Source: an uncultured Prevotella sp.
Lineage (GTDB): Bacteria > Bacteroidota > Bacteroidia > Bacteroidales > Bacteroidaceae
Reading direction: 5' to 3'
Assembly: GCA_946415755.1 (NCBI GenBank)
Contig: CAMKTS010000002.1
Location: forward strand, 1-63,702
Length of the DNA stretch: 63,702 bases
In this document: positions 54,668 through 62,562 of the stretch, in pieces
Position numbering within the stretch: position 1 is the stretch's first letter
Layout: each line of letters starts with the position of its first letter
Notes under the pieces: model-generated
What the model was told of the DNA's origin: nothing
The model's database searches: none
The model's input: only the letters and a program-made list of their open reading frames with translations
Program-made: the position numbers and the translations under genes

Positions 54668-55039
54668 TCAAAAATGTATGTCGACGGGATGATCCCATCC
54701 TGTTCCGTTGATGGTGACGGACACGTTGCCGCTGTCGCCCGCCATGCCGGTGGTGTCGTTGGCAAAGCGGGTGAGATAGTCCTGCGGACTTTCAGGGGCT
54801 GCCTGCTTATCGCAGGAGGTGAGCATACAGGCACAGAGAAAGAACAGCGTAACGAGCGGCAGGAGCAGCCTGCAGGATCGTTGCGACGTGCGGTGGAAAT
54901 GCTGAAGGGTGCTGGGGGCTACATGAGCGGATGAAGATTTACCCCCCCCTATGAGCAATGTAAGAGCCTGACTTTCAGTACGTTGCAAAACTGCTGAAAG
55001 ACGGCCAGGGGCCTGCATGTATGTATCCGTCATCTTCAT
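54668..55039 (-). CDS. Putative small lipoprotein
   Basis: 123 aa from the ATG at 55039, seven bases after a TACTTTTG element. A polar N-terminal segment of about 50 residues precedes a hydrophobic stretch and lipobox-like site (FFLCACMLTSC), then DKQAAPESPQDYL. The late position of the lipobox is odd; the real start may be further in. The mature part is short and ends WDHPVDIHF. No family recognised. Confidence 0.45.
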   Translation of the reverse strand: MKMTDTYMQAPGRLSAVLQRTESQALTLLIGGGKSSSAHVAPSTLQHFHRTSQRSCRLLLPLVTLFFLCACMLTSCDKQAAPESPQDYLTRFANDTTGMAGDSGNVSVTINGTGWDHPVDIHF

Positions 55040-55121
55040 CACCCTGCAAAAGTACAAAAAATAAATGGAACGACAAAAATTATGTCGGAATATTTTTCGA
55101 CGAGATGGCAATCTGAAAAAC

Positions 55122-55293
55122 AGGTTACAGGTTACAGGTTACATTTAGCGTAAATGGGGCAAAGGTAACATTTAAGTTATATAATACCTTATATTATATA
55201 TTATATTATAATATAATATATAATATAAAAATTTTTGATTACTTTCGTGAAAAAACCGAAAAAACACCAAATGTAACCTGTAACCTGTAACCT
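55122..55293. repeat. Iteron-like inverted repeat around an AT-rich palindrome
   Basis: The left arm 55122-55146 (AGGTTAC three times, then ATTT) is matched perfectly in inverse by 55269-55293. Between them lies an AT-only, largely self-complementary tract (about 55175-55228, TATAATATA-type). The layout resembles an iteron-flanked replication origin or a regulatory region. The same TGTAAC motif appears in both island-end repeats. Confidence 0.75.
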
Positions 55294-55303
55294 ATGCCCA
55301 TGT

Positions 55304-55504
55304 TCATGGCACGCCCAGCAGCTCAAAGCACTGCCCGGCCTCACGCGGCGTGAGCGTGCGGCGGCTCATCGTGGCCATCGGGGCCAGCTCGTCATACTCC
55401 ATCAGCAGCAACCTGAACTTTGCCCAGGCCGCGCGCGGGCACAGCGCAGGAAAATAGGCCTGCGCCAGCTCCATTCTACCATAAGATCGATTGGTGTTTT
55501 CCAT
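55304..55504 (-). CDS. DUF4248-like protein
   Basis: 66 aa from the ATG at 55504. YGRMELAQAYFPALCPRAAW fits the DUF4248 pattern (ELAxxYxP...AAWxK), and the C-terminal RTLTPREAGQCFELLGVP fits its ending (TP.Q...I...LG.P). DUF4248 proteins accompany HU-like, lysozyme/amidase, smalltalk and primase genes in Bacteroidota; function unknown, with a helix-turn-helix-like fold plausible. The start is only four bases from its -7 element. Confidence 0.75.
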   Translation of the reverse strand: MENTNRSYGRMELAQAYFPALCPRAAWAKFRLLLMEYDELAPMATMSRRTLTPREAGQCFELLGVP

Positions 55505-55508
55505 ACCG

Positions 55509-55516
55509 CAAAGGTA
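55509..55516 (-). promoter_or_regulatory. -7 element of the DUF4248-like gene
   Basis: TACCTTTG on the minus strand, four bases before the ATG; implies a leaderless mRNA. Confidence 0.6.
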
Positions 55517-55679
55517 CAAAAAAAATCTGACATAACCAAGAAAATCAGACAATAAGTCATCGTAAGTCATCATAAGTCATCATAAGTCATATCGCACGGC
55601 GAAAAAGCTTGCAGGGATGCTGAAAATTTCGTACCTTCGCAACTGAAAATCCTGAGGATGCTCACGGCAAGAACCTCAC

Positions 55680-55790
55680 TGACGGAAATAAAGAGCCTGT
55701 TGGCGACGCTAAAGTGGCCACATACGACGCTGAAGAGGCACTTTATCCGGATAAAGTGGCACTTTACAGAGCTGAAGAGGCACTTTACGG
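55680..55790. repeat. 21-bp imperfect tandem repeats upstream of the HU-like gene
   Basis: Five units of 21 bp with cores CTGAAGAGGC and ATAAAGTGGC in turn. Same period and similar cores as the array at 4130-4255. It lies 60 bp before the HU-like start codon, so may affect its expression. Confidence 0.8.
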
Positions 55791-55851
55791 AGCGAGGCAG
55801 GATGGAGGGAATTAACATAATTTAATAAACCAGAAAAACACATTTAGAACT

Positions 55852-56295
55852 ATGGGATGTAAGTATCGTCTGAAGAAGAACAACAATCGTAAGTCGGCCG
55901 GTTACGGCAAGTATTATGGATCGCGCACCACGCAGGGACTCATCAGCAATGAGGAGCTGGCCAAGCGTATGGCCGCCCGAAACACCACCTACTCGGAGGG
56001 TGAGATGCGAGGACTGCTGATCGACCTGACCGCACTGGTGCGCGAGCTGGCCTACGGTGGCAACTCGGTGAAGATCGACAACCTGGGCATCTTCTGGGTG
56101 GGTGCCAAGTCGAAGGGCGTGGAAGACCCGAAGGAATTCAACGCCTCGACCGACATCACCTCGCGCTGGAAGTGCCGTCCTACCGGCGAAGGCATGGGCA
56201 AGGCCATCGGCGTGACGCGAGCCGGAGGTGTGCAGCTGACCTGGGAGGAGGATGACACCTATGAGTCGCCCCGCAACCAGCAGCCGGAACCCTAA
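55852..56295 (+). CDS. HU-like DNA-binding protein
   Basis: 147 aa. The central part (about 30-125) has the HU/IHF fold pattern: ISNEELAKRMAARNTTYSEG, LIDLTALVRELAYGGNSVKI, DNLGIFWVG, then the arm and VTRAGGVQLTWEE. The N-terminal basic tail (MGCKYRLKKNNNRKSAGYG) and the polar C-terminus are typical of the Bacteroidota HU-like subgroup beside DUF4248 and smalltalk genes. Likely bends or packages DNA, perhaps of the island. Confidence 0.88.
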   Translation: MGCKYRLKKNNNRKSAGYGKYYGSRTTQGLISNEELAKRMAARNTTYSEGEMRGLLIDLTALVRELAYGGNSVKIDNLGIFWVGAKSKGVEDPKEFNASTDITSRWKCRPTGEGMGKAIGVTRAGGVQLTWEEDDTYESPRNQQPEP

Positions 56296-56297
56296 AC

Positions 56298-56326
56298 CTT
56301 AAGCCCCCAGACCTTGGGGGCTTAAG
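56298..56326 (+). terminator. Hairpin after the HU-like gene
   Basis: CTTAAGCCCCC pairs perfectly with GGGGGCTTAAG around a 7-nt loop, beginning two bases after the stop codon. No T-run, so it may be an attenuator or processing site before the smalltalk gene. Confidence 0.6.
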
Positions 56327-56340
56327 AATTAGTAATTAGT

Positions 56341-56384
56341 AATGAGTAATGAGTAATTATGATTTGCGAAAGCGCGGAAATGAG
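56341..56384 (+). repeat. Shared 44-bp leader motif (smalltalk side)
   Basis: Matches the reverse complement of 45119-45162 with one difference. It lies 40 bp before the smalltalk ATG, in the same sense relative to its gene as the other copy is to lysozyme. Confidence 0.8.
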
Positions 56385-56423
56385 CATTGGGCATTGAAGA
56401 TTGAACATTGAAGATTGAAGATT

Positions 56424-56537
56424 ATGAAAAAGCGGGTGATTGAGATTGCGGTGAAGATGATAGTAGCCGCCCTCACGGCATTCCTCACGGCACTGACCAC
56501 CACGTCGTGCGCAGGCTACGGGCCATTCTACTTCTGA
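56424..56537 (+). CDS. Smalltalk-type peptide
   Basis: 37 aa: MKKRVIEIAVKMIVAALTAF then LTALTTTSCAGYGPFYF. It matches the Bacteroidota smalltalk peptides: Lys-rich start, one hydrophobic helix, and a TSC-like lipobox near the end. Probably a tiny membrane or lipoprotein peptide; function unknown. It is the last gene before the right inverted repeat and follows the HU-like gene. Confidence 0.8.
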   Translation: MKKRVIEIAVKMIVAALTAFLTALTTTSCAGYGPFYF

Positions 56538-56573
56538 AAAGTACACAGTAGGGTCGGTTCCGCTGTGTCATTC

Positions 56574-56674
56574 ATGTAACGTTACATTAGCGAAAAATGG
56601 CCGCAGCCCCAGTAAACAGAGGGGCTGCGGCTATTTAGGTTACATTACATGTTGGTAAAGAATAAAGGTAGAAG
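56574..56674. repeat. Right island-end inverted repeat (about 100 bp)
   Basis: Inverse of 41090-41190. The inner side carries the ATGTAACGTTACAT palindrome and the outer side ends CTATTTAGGTTACATTACAT before the weaker outer extension. Confidence 0.9.
56600..56631. terminator. GC-rich hairpin in the right inverted repeat
   Basis: GCCGCAGCCCC and GGGGCTGCGGC around a 10-nt loop, between the convergent smalltalk and hybrid regulator genes; possible bidirectional terminator. Confidence 0.65.
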
Positions 56675-56702
56675 CCTTCTAAGGCAGTCATCCAAACATG
56701 GT

Positions 56703-59700
56703 TTATTCCCTGTCCTGATGCTCGTGCATGTATTCGCGGGGTGTCATGCCATAGAACTTCTTGAAGATGGTGGAGAAGGAGGCGGCATTGTTGAAACCGC
56801 AGGCGTAGACAACCTCCGTGACGCTCATTCCCGGACGGGTGAGCAGGTTGGCGGCCTGCTTCAGGCGGATGTTGCGGATGAAGTCGTGGGGCGTCTGGCC
56901 GGTGAGTTCTTTCATCTTGCGGTGCAGGTGGACGCGGCTGATGCCTACCTCGCGGGCGATGCTGTCGACGTTGAGGTCGCTGTTGTTCAGGTTCTTGTTG
57001 ATGACGTTCATGACGCGCTCCAGGAGCTTGTCGTCGGGGGTCTTCATCTGGATGTCGTCCACCTGCTCTTCCAGCTGGTCGTTGCGCCCGTATTTGAACT
57101 GCAGCAGGGTATGGGTGTGGATGAGGTTGACGATGGTGCGGCGCAGGATGTCCATATTGAAGGGCTTGACGATATAGGCATCGGCTCCCGTCTCCAGGCC
57201 TTCCAGCTTGTCTTCCTCACGGCTCTTGGCGGTGAGCAGGATGACGGGAACGTGGCTGGTGGCGGGGTTCGACTTGATCTTGGAACAGAGGGCGTGGCCA
57301 TCCATCTCGGGCATCATCACGTCGGAGATGACGAGGTTGGGGACGGCCTTAAGCACCTGCGTGAATCCTTCGCGGCCGTTGCAGCAGGTGACGACGTCGT
57401 AGTCATCCTGTAGCATGGAGGCAAGGTAGTCGCGTATCTCGGCATCATCCTCTACCACCACGAGTTGCTGGCGATGGCCTGTCTTGGGCAGCTGCTGCAT
57501 CACTTCGGGCTGCTGGGCAGGCTCTTCGTCGGCTTCTATCAGGGGGGGGGCTGCGGGGACTTCCTGCACGTCGGTCATCATCTCTTCGGGCTTCAGGTGG
57601 GCATTGCCCAAGGGGAGGGTGACGATGAACTCGCAGCCCTTGCCGTCGGCGGCGTTGTGGGCGGCGATGGTGCCGTGGTGCAGCTCTACGAGTGAACGTG
57701 TCAGGTCGAGGCCGATGCCTGTGCCCGTGTTGCGGTCGCCGATACTTGAGGGGGTCTGGTAGAAACGCTCGAAGATCTTCTCCAGCTTGTCTTCCGGAAT
57801 CTGTTCGCCATTGTCGAAGATGCTGATGCTGGCCTGCTGCTGGTCGTGGGTGATACGGATGCGTATCTCGCCACCGTTGGGGGTGAACTTGAAGGCGTTG
57901 GAGAGGATGTTGACGATGACCTTGTCGAAATTGTCGCGATCAATCCATATCGGCAGCTCGTCGGCATCGTGATCGTAGCTGAAGCGGATGCTCTTGGTCT
58001 TGGCCTGCTGGGCAAACAGCGTGTGGATGTTGCCCACGAAGCTGACAAGGTCGGTCTCGCACATGTGCATCTGCATCTGGCCCTTGTCAATCTTGCGAAG
58101 GTCCATCATCTGATTGATAAGGCCGAGGATGCGCTCGGCATTACGGCGGATGGTCTCGTAGACGCTGCGGCGGTGGGGGTCGGTGTCCTGCTTGATGAGC
58201 GAGAGCAGCGGGGTGACGATGAGCGTCATAGGTGTGCGCACCTCGTGGCTGATGTTCATAAAGAACTTCAGCTTGGCATCGGCCATCTCCTCGGCATGGA
58301 TGTGCTCTTGCAGGCGCAGACGGTCTTGCTCCTTGCGACGGTGCTGGCGGCGATACCACCAGAAGAGGGCTGCCACGGCCAGCAGGTAGATGCAGTAGGC
58401 CAGGGGAGTGCGGTACCACGGGGCGTGGATGACCACTGTAAAGCAGCGTTCTGGCGTGACGCTGCCGTTATGCTCGGCTACGACGCAGAAGTCGTAGTTG
58501 CCGGGCGACATGTGACCGAACGTGATCTCGTTGATGCCGGGCTGCAGGCGAACCCACTCATCGTTGTTGATGCGGTAGTGGTAGACGATGTGCTCGGGGT
58601 TGTCGTAGGTCAGCGTGGAGAGCTGGATGGCAAAGGAGTTGTCGCCGGAGCTGAGGGTGAAGCGGTTGGAGGAGATGACAGGGGTGTCGGTGATCTTCCA
58701 AAAGCCCGACATCGTGGCGGGGGTGGCGGCCTCGCCGTTGACGGAGAAGCCTGTCAGCTTGACTTCGGCTTTCCACGCGCGTTCCTTGATTTCCTTGGGG
58801 TCGAACCAGGTAACGCCTCCCAGACCGCCGAAGATGAGCGTGCCGTTGGAGGCCAGCCACGAAGCACCGTCGCTGAACTCGTTAGACTGGAGCCCGTTGT
58901 CGACGTAATAGCTGTTGACCGTCTTGGTACGGGTGTTCACGCAGCAGAGACCGTGGTCGGTGGCTATCCAGAGATTGCCCTGATGGTCTTCCTCGATGCT
59001 GGAGATGCCGTTGTCGGCCATGCCGCTCTCTATACCGTGATGCTCCATCTGGTGGGTCGTCAGGTCGTAGCAGAACAGTCCGTCGTTGGTGCCGATGCGT
59101 ACTTTCCCGCCATATTCGCGGGCTATACGCACGGGGATGCCGTAGTTCGGCGTGTTGATGCCCTTGAAGGTGGAGAGCCAGTTCTCCTTCTCGATATCCA
59201 TTGCACAGACACCCATCGAGGTGGCCACGTAGATTCGCTTGCCATCGGGGGAGAGGGATATCTGAGAGATATAGTTGTTGGTGATGCTGTTCACCTTGCG
59301 GTCGACGGCGGCATTTTCTGCCATCACGTATGCCTTGACGTCGCCCGTCTTGATGTCATAGCGCAGCAGGCCCTGTCCCATCGTGGCCATCCAGATACGT
59401 CCGCGAGCATCGGTGACGAGGTCGAAGATGCTCAGGCGGTTGCCCTGTGGCAGCGAGTGGGAGTGGTAGGTGAGCGAGCGGGTGTCAATCCATCCGCAGC
59501 CCTCCTTGTAGCTGCCTATCCAGACACGCCCCAGCGAGTCTTCGGCAAGTCCCAGGATGGTGGAGGGGAAGTGCTCCTTGAAGTGCTTGGCAACCTTGTA
59601 GCTCTTGTCCAGGCAGTAGAGGCCGTCCTTGTCGGTGCCAATCCATGAGTAGCCGTTATTGCTGATTATCACGCTGGTCACGGAGGCCGTACCGATGATG

Positions 59701-60710
59701 TTGCGTGCCCCCAGGCGGTAGCCCATATACTTGAAGCCGGTAGTCCTGGCAGGCTGCATGTAGACACCCTTCTGCAGCAGGCCCAGCCAGGTGTTGCCGT
59801 TGTTGTCTTCGCAGATGGAGTAGACCTTGGCGGTGCTGAGGTCTACCTCGCGGCTGAAGTAGGGATTGTCCTTCAGCACGCCGGTCTTGGGATTGTAGAT
59901 GCCTACCCCCTGACCGTCGTACCCCAGCATGATATTGCCTTCGTGGTTGACGTAGAGTGTGGAGATATGCTTGTTGCCGGTACTCTCGATGTGGACGGGC
60001 TTGTCGCCTTCGATGCGGAACAGACCGTCGTTCGCTGTGCCTACATAGATGTCGCCCTGATGGTCTTCGCAGACATCAAGCACATTGCCCAACTGGTCTT
60101 GCTGGTCGAAGTAGTGGCGAACCGCCTTGCCGTCGTAGCACAGCAGACCATTGCTCTCGGTGGCTATCCAGAGGTGCTGCTGCTTGTCTTCTATCATGTG
60201 GTGGATGGTAATCAGGTCTTTCAGCGCACCACCCATCTGGCGGGCTTCATGCTTGTCGGTCATGCGCATCAGGCCGCGCCCGGAGGTACCCACGAGGATG
60301 TCGCCGTTCTTACGTTCCAGCAGACAGGTGATATAGCTGGGCATGTGGTGGCCGTCCAGGTCGTAGGTCTTGATGTCGCGGAAGGTCTCACCGTCGTAGG
60401 TCTGGAAGGCACCATACATTCCTATATAGAAAAGACCGTGGCGGTCTTGCAGCATGCAGTTGACGTAGTTGCTGGCCATGCCGAGCTCCTTGCCCTGCTC
60501 TTTCTTGAAGACACGGGTCTGATAGCCGTCGTAGCGGTTCAGTCCGTTACGGGTGGCTGCCCACATAAAACCGTCGTGGTCGACGTACAGCTGGGTGGTG
60601 TAACTGCTCGACAGTTGCTTGTCGGCATTGAACAACTTGCCCGTCTGGGCTTGCGTGCTCCCTATGGAGAGCATGGTTAGCAGTAGTGTTGTTAGAACTT
60701 TACTTTTCAT
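56703..60710 (-). CDS. Hybrid two-component system regulator (HTCS) with AraC output
   Basis: 1335 aa from the ATG at 60710, which gives the signal peptide MKSKVLTTLLLTMLSIGSTQA and lies four bases after a -7 element. Two-component propeller repeats (about 25-680), Y_Y_Y domain (about 700-775), a membrane helix, HisKA with NISHEVRTPM (His 822), HATPase, a receiver with ISDVMMPEMDG (Asp 1130) and VKPFN, and an AraC HTH (about 1230-1335). Such proteins sense oligosaccharides in the periplasm and switch on polysaccharide utilisation genes; the adjacent GH43 enzymes suggest an arabinose- or xylose-containing glycan. Confidence 0.95.
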   Translation of the reverse strand: MKSKVLTTLLLTMLSIGSTQAQTGKLFNADKQLSSSYTTQLYVDHDGFMWAATRNGLNRYDGYQTRVFKKEQGKELGMASNYVNCMLQDRHGLFYIGMYGAFQTYDGETFRDIKTYDLDGHHMPSYITCLLERKNGDILVGTSGRGLMRMTDKHEARQMGGALKDLITIHHMIEDKQQHLWIATESNGLLCYDGKAVRHYFDQQDQLGNVLDVCEDHQGDIYVGTANDGLFRIEGDKPVHIESTGNKHISTLYVNHEGNIMLGYDGQGVGIYNPKTGVLKDNPYFSREVDLSTAKVYSICEDNNGNTWLGLLQKGVYMQPARTTGFKYMGYRLGARNIIGTASVTSVIISNNGYSWIGTDKDGLYCLDKSYKVAKHFKEHFPSTILGLAEDSLGRVWIGSYKEGCGWIDTRSLTYHSHSLPQGNRLSIFDLVTDARGRIWMATMGQGLLRYDIKTGDVKAYVMAENAAVDRKVNSITNNYISQISLSPDGKRIYVATSMGVCAMDIEKENWLSTFKGINTPNYGIPVRIAREYGGKVRIGTNDGLFCYDLTTHQMEHHGIESGMADNGISSIEEDHQGNLWIATDHGLCCVNTRTKTVNSYYVDNGLQSNEFSDGASWLASNGTLIFGGLGGVTWFDPKEIKERAWKAEVKLTGFSVNGEAATPATMSGFWKITDTPVISSNRFTLSSGDNSFAIQLSTLTYDNPEHIVYHYRINNDEWVRLQPGINEITFGHMSPGNYDFCVVAEHNGSVTPERCFTVVIHAPWYRTPLAYCIYLLAVAALFWWYRRQHRRKEQDRLRLQEHIHAEEMADAKLKFFMNISHEVRTPMTLIVTPLLSLIKQDTDPHRRSVYETIRRNAERILGLINQMMDLRKIDKGQMQMHMCETDLVSFVGNIHTLFAQQAKTKSIRFSYDHDADELPIWIDRDNFDKVIVNILSNAFKFTPNGGEIRIRITHDQQQASISIFDNGEQIPEDKLEKIFERFYQTPSSIGDRNTGTGIGLDLTRSLVELHHGTIAAHNAADGKGCEFIVTLPLGNAHLKPEEMMTDVQEVPAAPPLIEADEEPAQQPEVMQQLPKTGHRQQLVVVEDDAEIRDYLASMLQDDYDVVTCCNGREGFTQVLKAVPNLVISDVMMPEMDGHALCSKIKSNPATSHVPVILLTAKSREEDKLEGLETGADAYIVKPFNMDILRRTIVNLIHTHTLLQFKYGRNDQLEEQVDDIQMKTPDDKLLERVMNVINKNLNNSDLNVDSIAREVGISRVHLHRKMKELTGQTPHDFIRNIRLKQAANLLTRPGMSVTEVVYACGFNNAASFSTIFKKFYGMTPREYMHEHQDRE

Positions 60711-60714
60711 GCTG

Positions 60715-60722
60715 CAAAGATA
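60715..60722 (-). promoter_or_regulatory. -7 element of the HTCS gene
   Basis: TATCTTTG on the minus strand, four bases before the ATG; implies a leaderless mRNA. Confidence 0.6.
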
Positions 60723-60831
60723 GCAACTTTCTTTACAGTAACCAAATAATTGGTACGGAATTTTACGCCACGTAACATGAAAAGTTACATGGCGCAAGAT
60801 GCGTGTTACTTTTGACAAACTTTTCTGCGGC

Positions 60832-62538
60832 CTATTGCGCAGCCGTTGCATAGAGGCCTATACAGGCTCCGATGAACCCTCCGCTGCGCGATGTACTCAG
60901 GTTGATGCCGTCAACGCCCGTAGCGACGGCCTGCCACTTACCGTTGGTGCCGATGGCATAGTAGAAGGAGTAGTAGCGCCCCTGGCTTTCTATCTTCAGA
61001 CGGATGGGGGCGGCGGTGTCTACGAAGGCAGAGCCTGCCAGTATGGCGGATTCCTTTTCGGCGCGTTGCAGCACGATGGCTGCCTTGCCGTCTAAGAGGG
61101 TCTTGCCGAATACAAAGTTGTATTGCTCGTTTTGCAACAGGGCCAGTCCCGCCAGGTCTTTGCCGTCCTTGGGGGTGAAGCTGACTTCCGTCTCTGCGGA
61201 GAAGCAGTTGTGCTGCTGACGGCAGAAGATGGCCGACAGCGGTTCGCGTTGGCTGATGTCGGCTCGTGAGGGACGGATGGTCAGTCCCTTTCCGGCTCCC
61301 CAGCTGAAGCGGTTCATTTCCGGATTGCGGAGGAAGATCCACCGCAGGTTCAGTTGCGGCGTGTCAAAACGGTCGGTATATTCGAAGTTTCCCGTGAAGT
61401 GTGACGGCTGTTCGGTCTTGGCAGCTGCTGCATGGGCCATGGTTACTACTGTGGGAACAGGCTTCCCCTTTTCCAGGATAGTGGGCCAGCCGTCTTTCCA
61501 TGTGACGGGCAGCAGATAGGTGTCGCGGCCGGTGTTGTAGAAGGGGCCCTCGTAGGGTCGGCAGCCGAGGAATACGGCATACCAGTCGCCCTTCGGTGTC
61601 TGCACCAGGTCGGCATGTCCGGTACTGGTCACCACATCTTGCGGCAGCGGTGAGTGGCCGCCAGTCACATAGTCATACAGGTCGCGCTGTGTCAGAATCG
61701 GGTTGTGCGGACATTCCTCCCATGATGCGGGGTCGGTGATGTCAGACTTGACGGGGGCGCGGAAGATGACCTCCGAGTGCCAGTCGCCCGTGCCGCCTTC
61801 GGCACACATCAGGTAGTAGTATTTGTCAATGCGGTAGAGGTGCGGCCCCTCAATCCAGATGGGCTGTTCCTGGACGTGGGTGCCTCCACGGACTATCTGT
61901 GAGTGCTTGCCGATGATGGTGTCGCCCTTGGTGTCGAAGCGGAAGATGCGGATGGCCCGCTGCCCCTCGTAGTCGGCACCACCGTCTACGGGGCCGTTGT
62001 GTACGATATAGGCCGAGCCGTCCTTGTCGAAGAAGAACGACGGGTCGATGCCGTCGATCTGCGGCAGAGGGATCGGTTCGCTCCAGCCCTTGTGCGGGTC
62101 TTGCGTCTTGACGAAGAAGTTGCCCATGCGCATGCTGGTGGTAATCATGTAGTACGTCTTGTTCTTCGCATTGTACTTGATGTCGGGGGCGAAGATGCCT
62201 CTCGACACGCCTTGTCCGTCTAACGGCAGCTGTGAGGGACGGTCAAGCACGTGGCCTGTCTGCTTCCAGTTCATCAGGTCTTTCGACTCAAAGATGGGTA
62301 CACCGGGGAAGAAGGCGAACGACGAGTTGACCAGGTAGTAGGTATCTCCCACACGGCAGATGCTGGGGTCGGGGTAGAAGCCGGCCAAGATGGGGTTGAG
62401 ATACTGTTTCTCAGCATCGTACTGCTGTTGGAAACGGGCATCGTTTCCCGCATACTTGAAATAGGAGAAATGGGCTTCCTGTGCCACGGCGGTCATTGTC
62501 ATTGCGGTCAGACAGACGGCTGTCAGTATTCTTTTCAT
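60832..62538 (-). CDS. Secreted GH43 glycosidase (arabinofuranosidase/xylosidase type)
   Basis: 568 aa. Signal peptide MKRILTAVCLTAMTMTAVAQ. The five-bladed propeller (about 45-350) begins NPILAGFYPDPSICRVGDTY with the catalytic base Asp in PDPS, then FAPDIKYN and WIEGPHLYRIDKYYYL (acid Glu in EGPH). A C-terminal beta-sandwich (about 370-565, DUF1349-like) follows, as in GH43 subfamilies with two domains. It likely removes arabinose or xylose from hemicellulose or pectin side chains. It lies just upstream of the HTCS gene on the same strand. Confidence 0.92.
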   Translation of the reverse strand: MKRILTAVCLTAMTMTAVAQEAHFSYFKYAGNDARFQQQYDAEKQYLNPILAGFYPDPSICRVGDTYYLVNSSFAFFPGVPIFESKDLMNWKQTGHVLDRPSQLPLDGQGVSRGIFAPDIKYNAKNKTYYMITTSMRMGNFFVKTQDPHKGWSEPIPLPQIDGIDPSFFFDKDGSAYIVHNGPVDGGADYEGQRAIRIFRFDTKGDTIIGKHSQIVRGGTHVQEQPIWIEGPHLYRIDKYYYLMCAEGGTGDWHSEVIFRAPVKSDITDPASWEECPHNPILTQRDLYDYVTGGHSPLPQDVVTSTGHADLVQTPKGDWYAVFLGCRPYEGPFYNTGRDTYLLPVTWKDGWPTILEKGKPVPTVVTMAHAAAAKTEQPSHFTGNFEYTDRFDTPQLNLRWIFLRNPEMNRFSWGAGKGLTIRPSRADISQREPLSAIFCRQQHNCFSAETEVSFTPKDGKDLAGLALLQNEQYNFVFGKTLLDGKAAIVLQRAEKESAILAGSAFVDTAAPIRLKIESQGRYYSFYYAIGTNGKWQAVATGVDGINLSTSRSGGFIGACIGLYATAAQ

Positions 62539-62562
62539 GGTTAATGGTTAAGGGTTAATGGT

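Noticed and set aside
41203..56537. Integrated prophage
   Set aside because: Lysozyme, Rha-like and HU-like genes are present, but there is no integrase, terminase, portal, capsid or tail gene.
57846..59648. 600-codon plus-strand ORF opposite the HTCS gene
   Set aside because: Antisense to well-supported propeller and kinase domains; composition is that of a shadow frame (Val, Ala, Asp rich).
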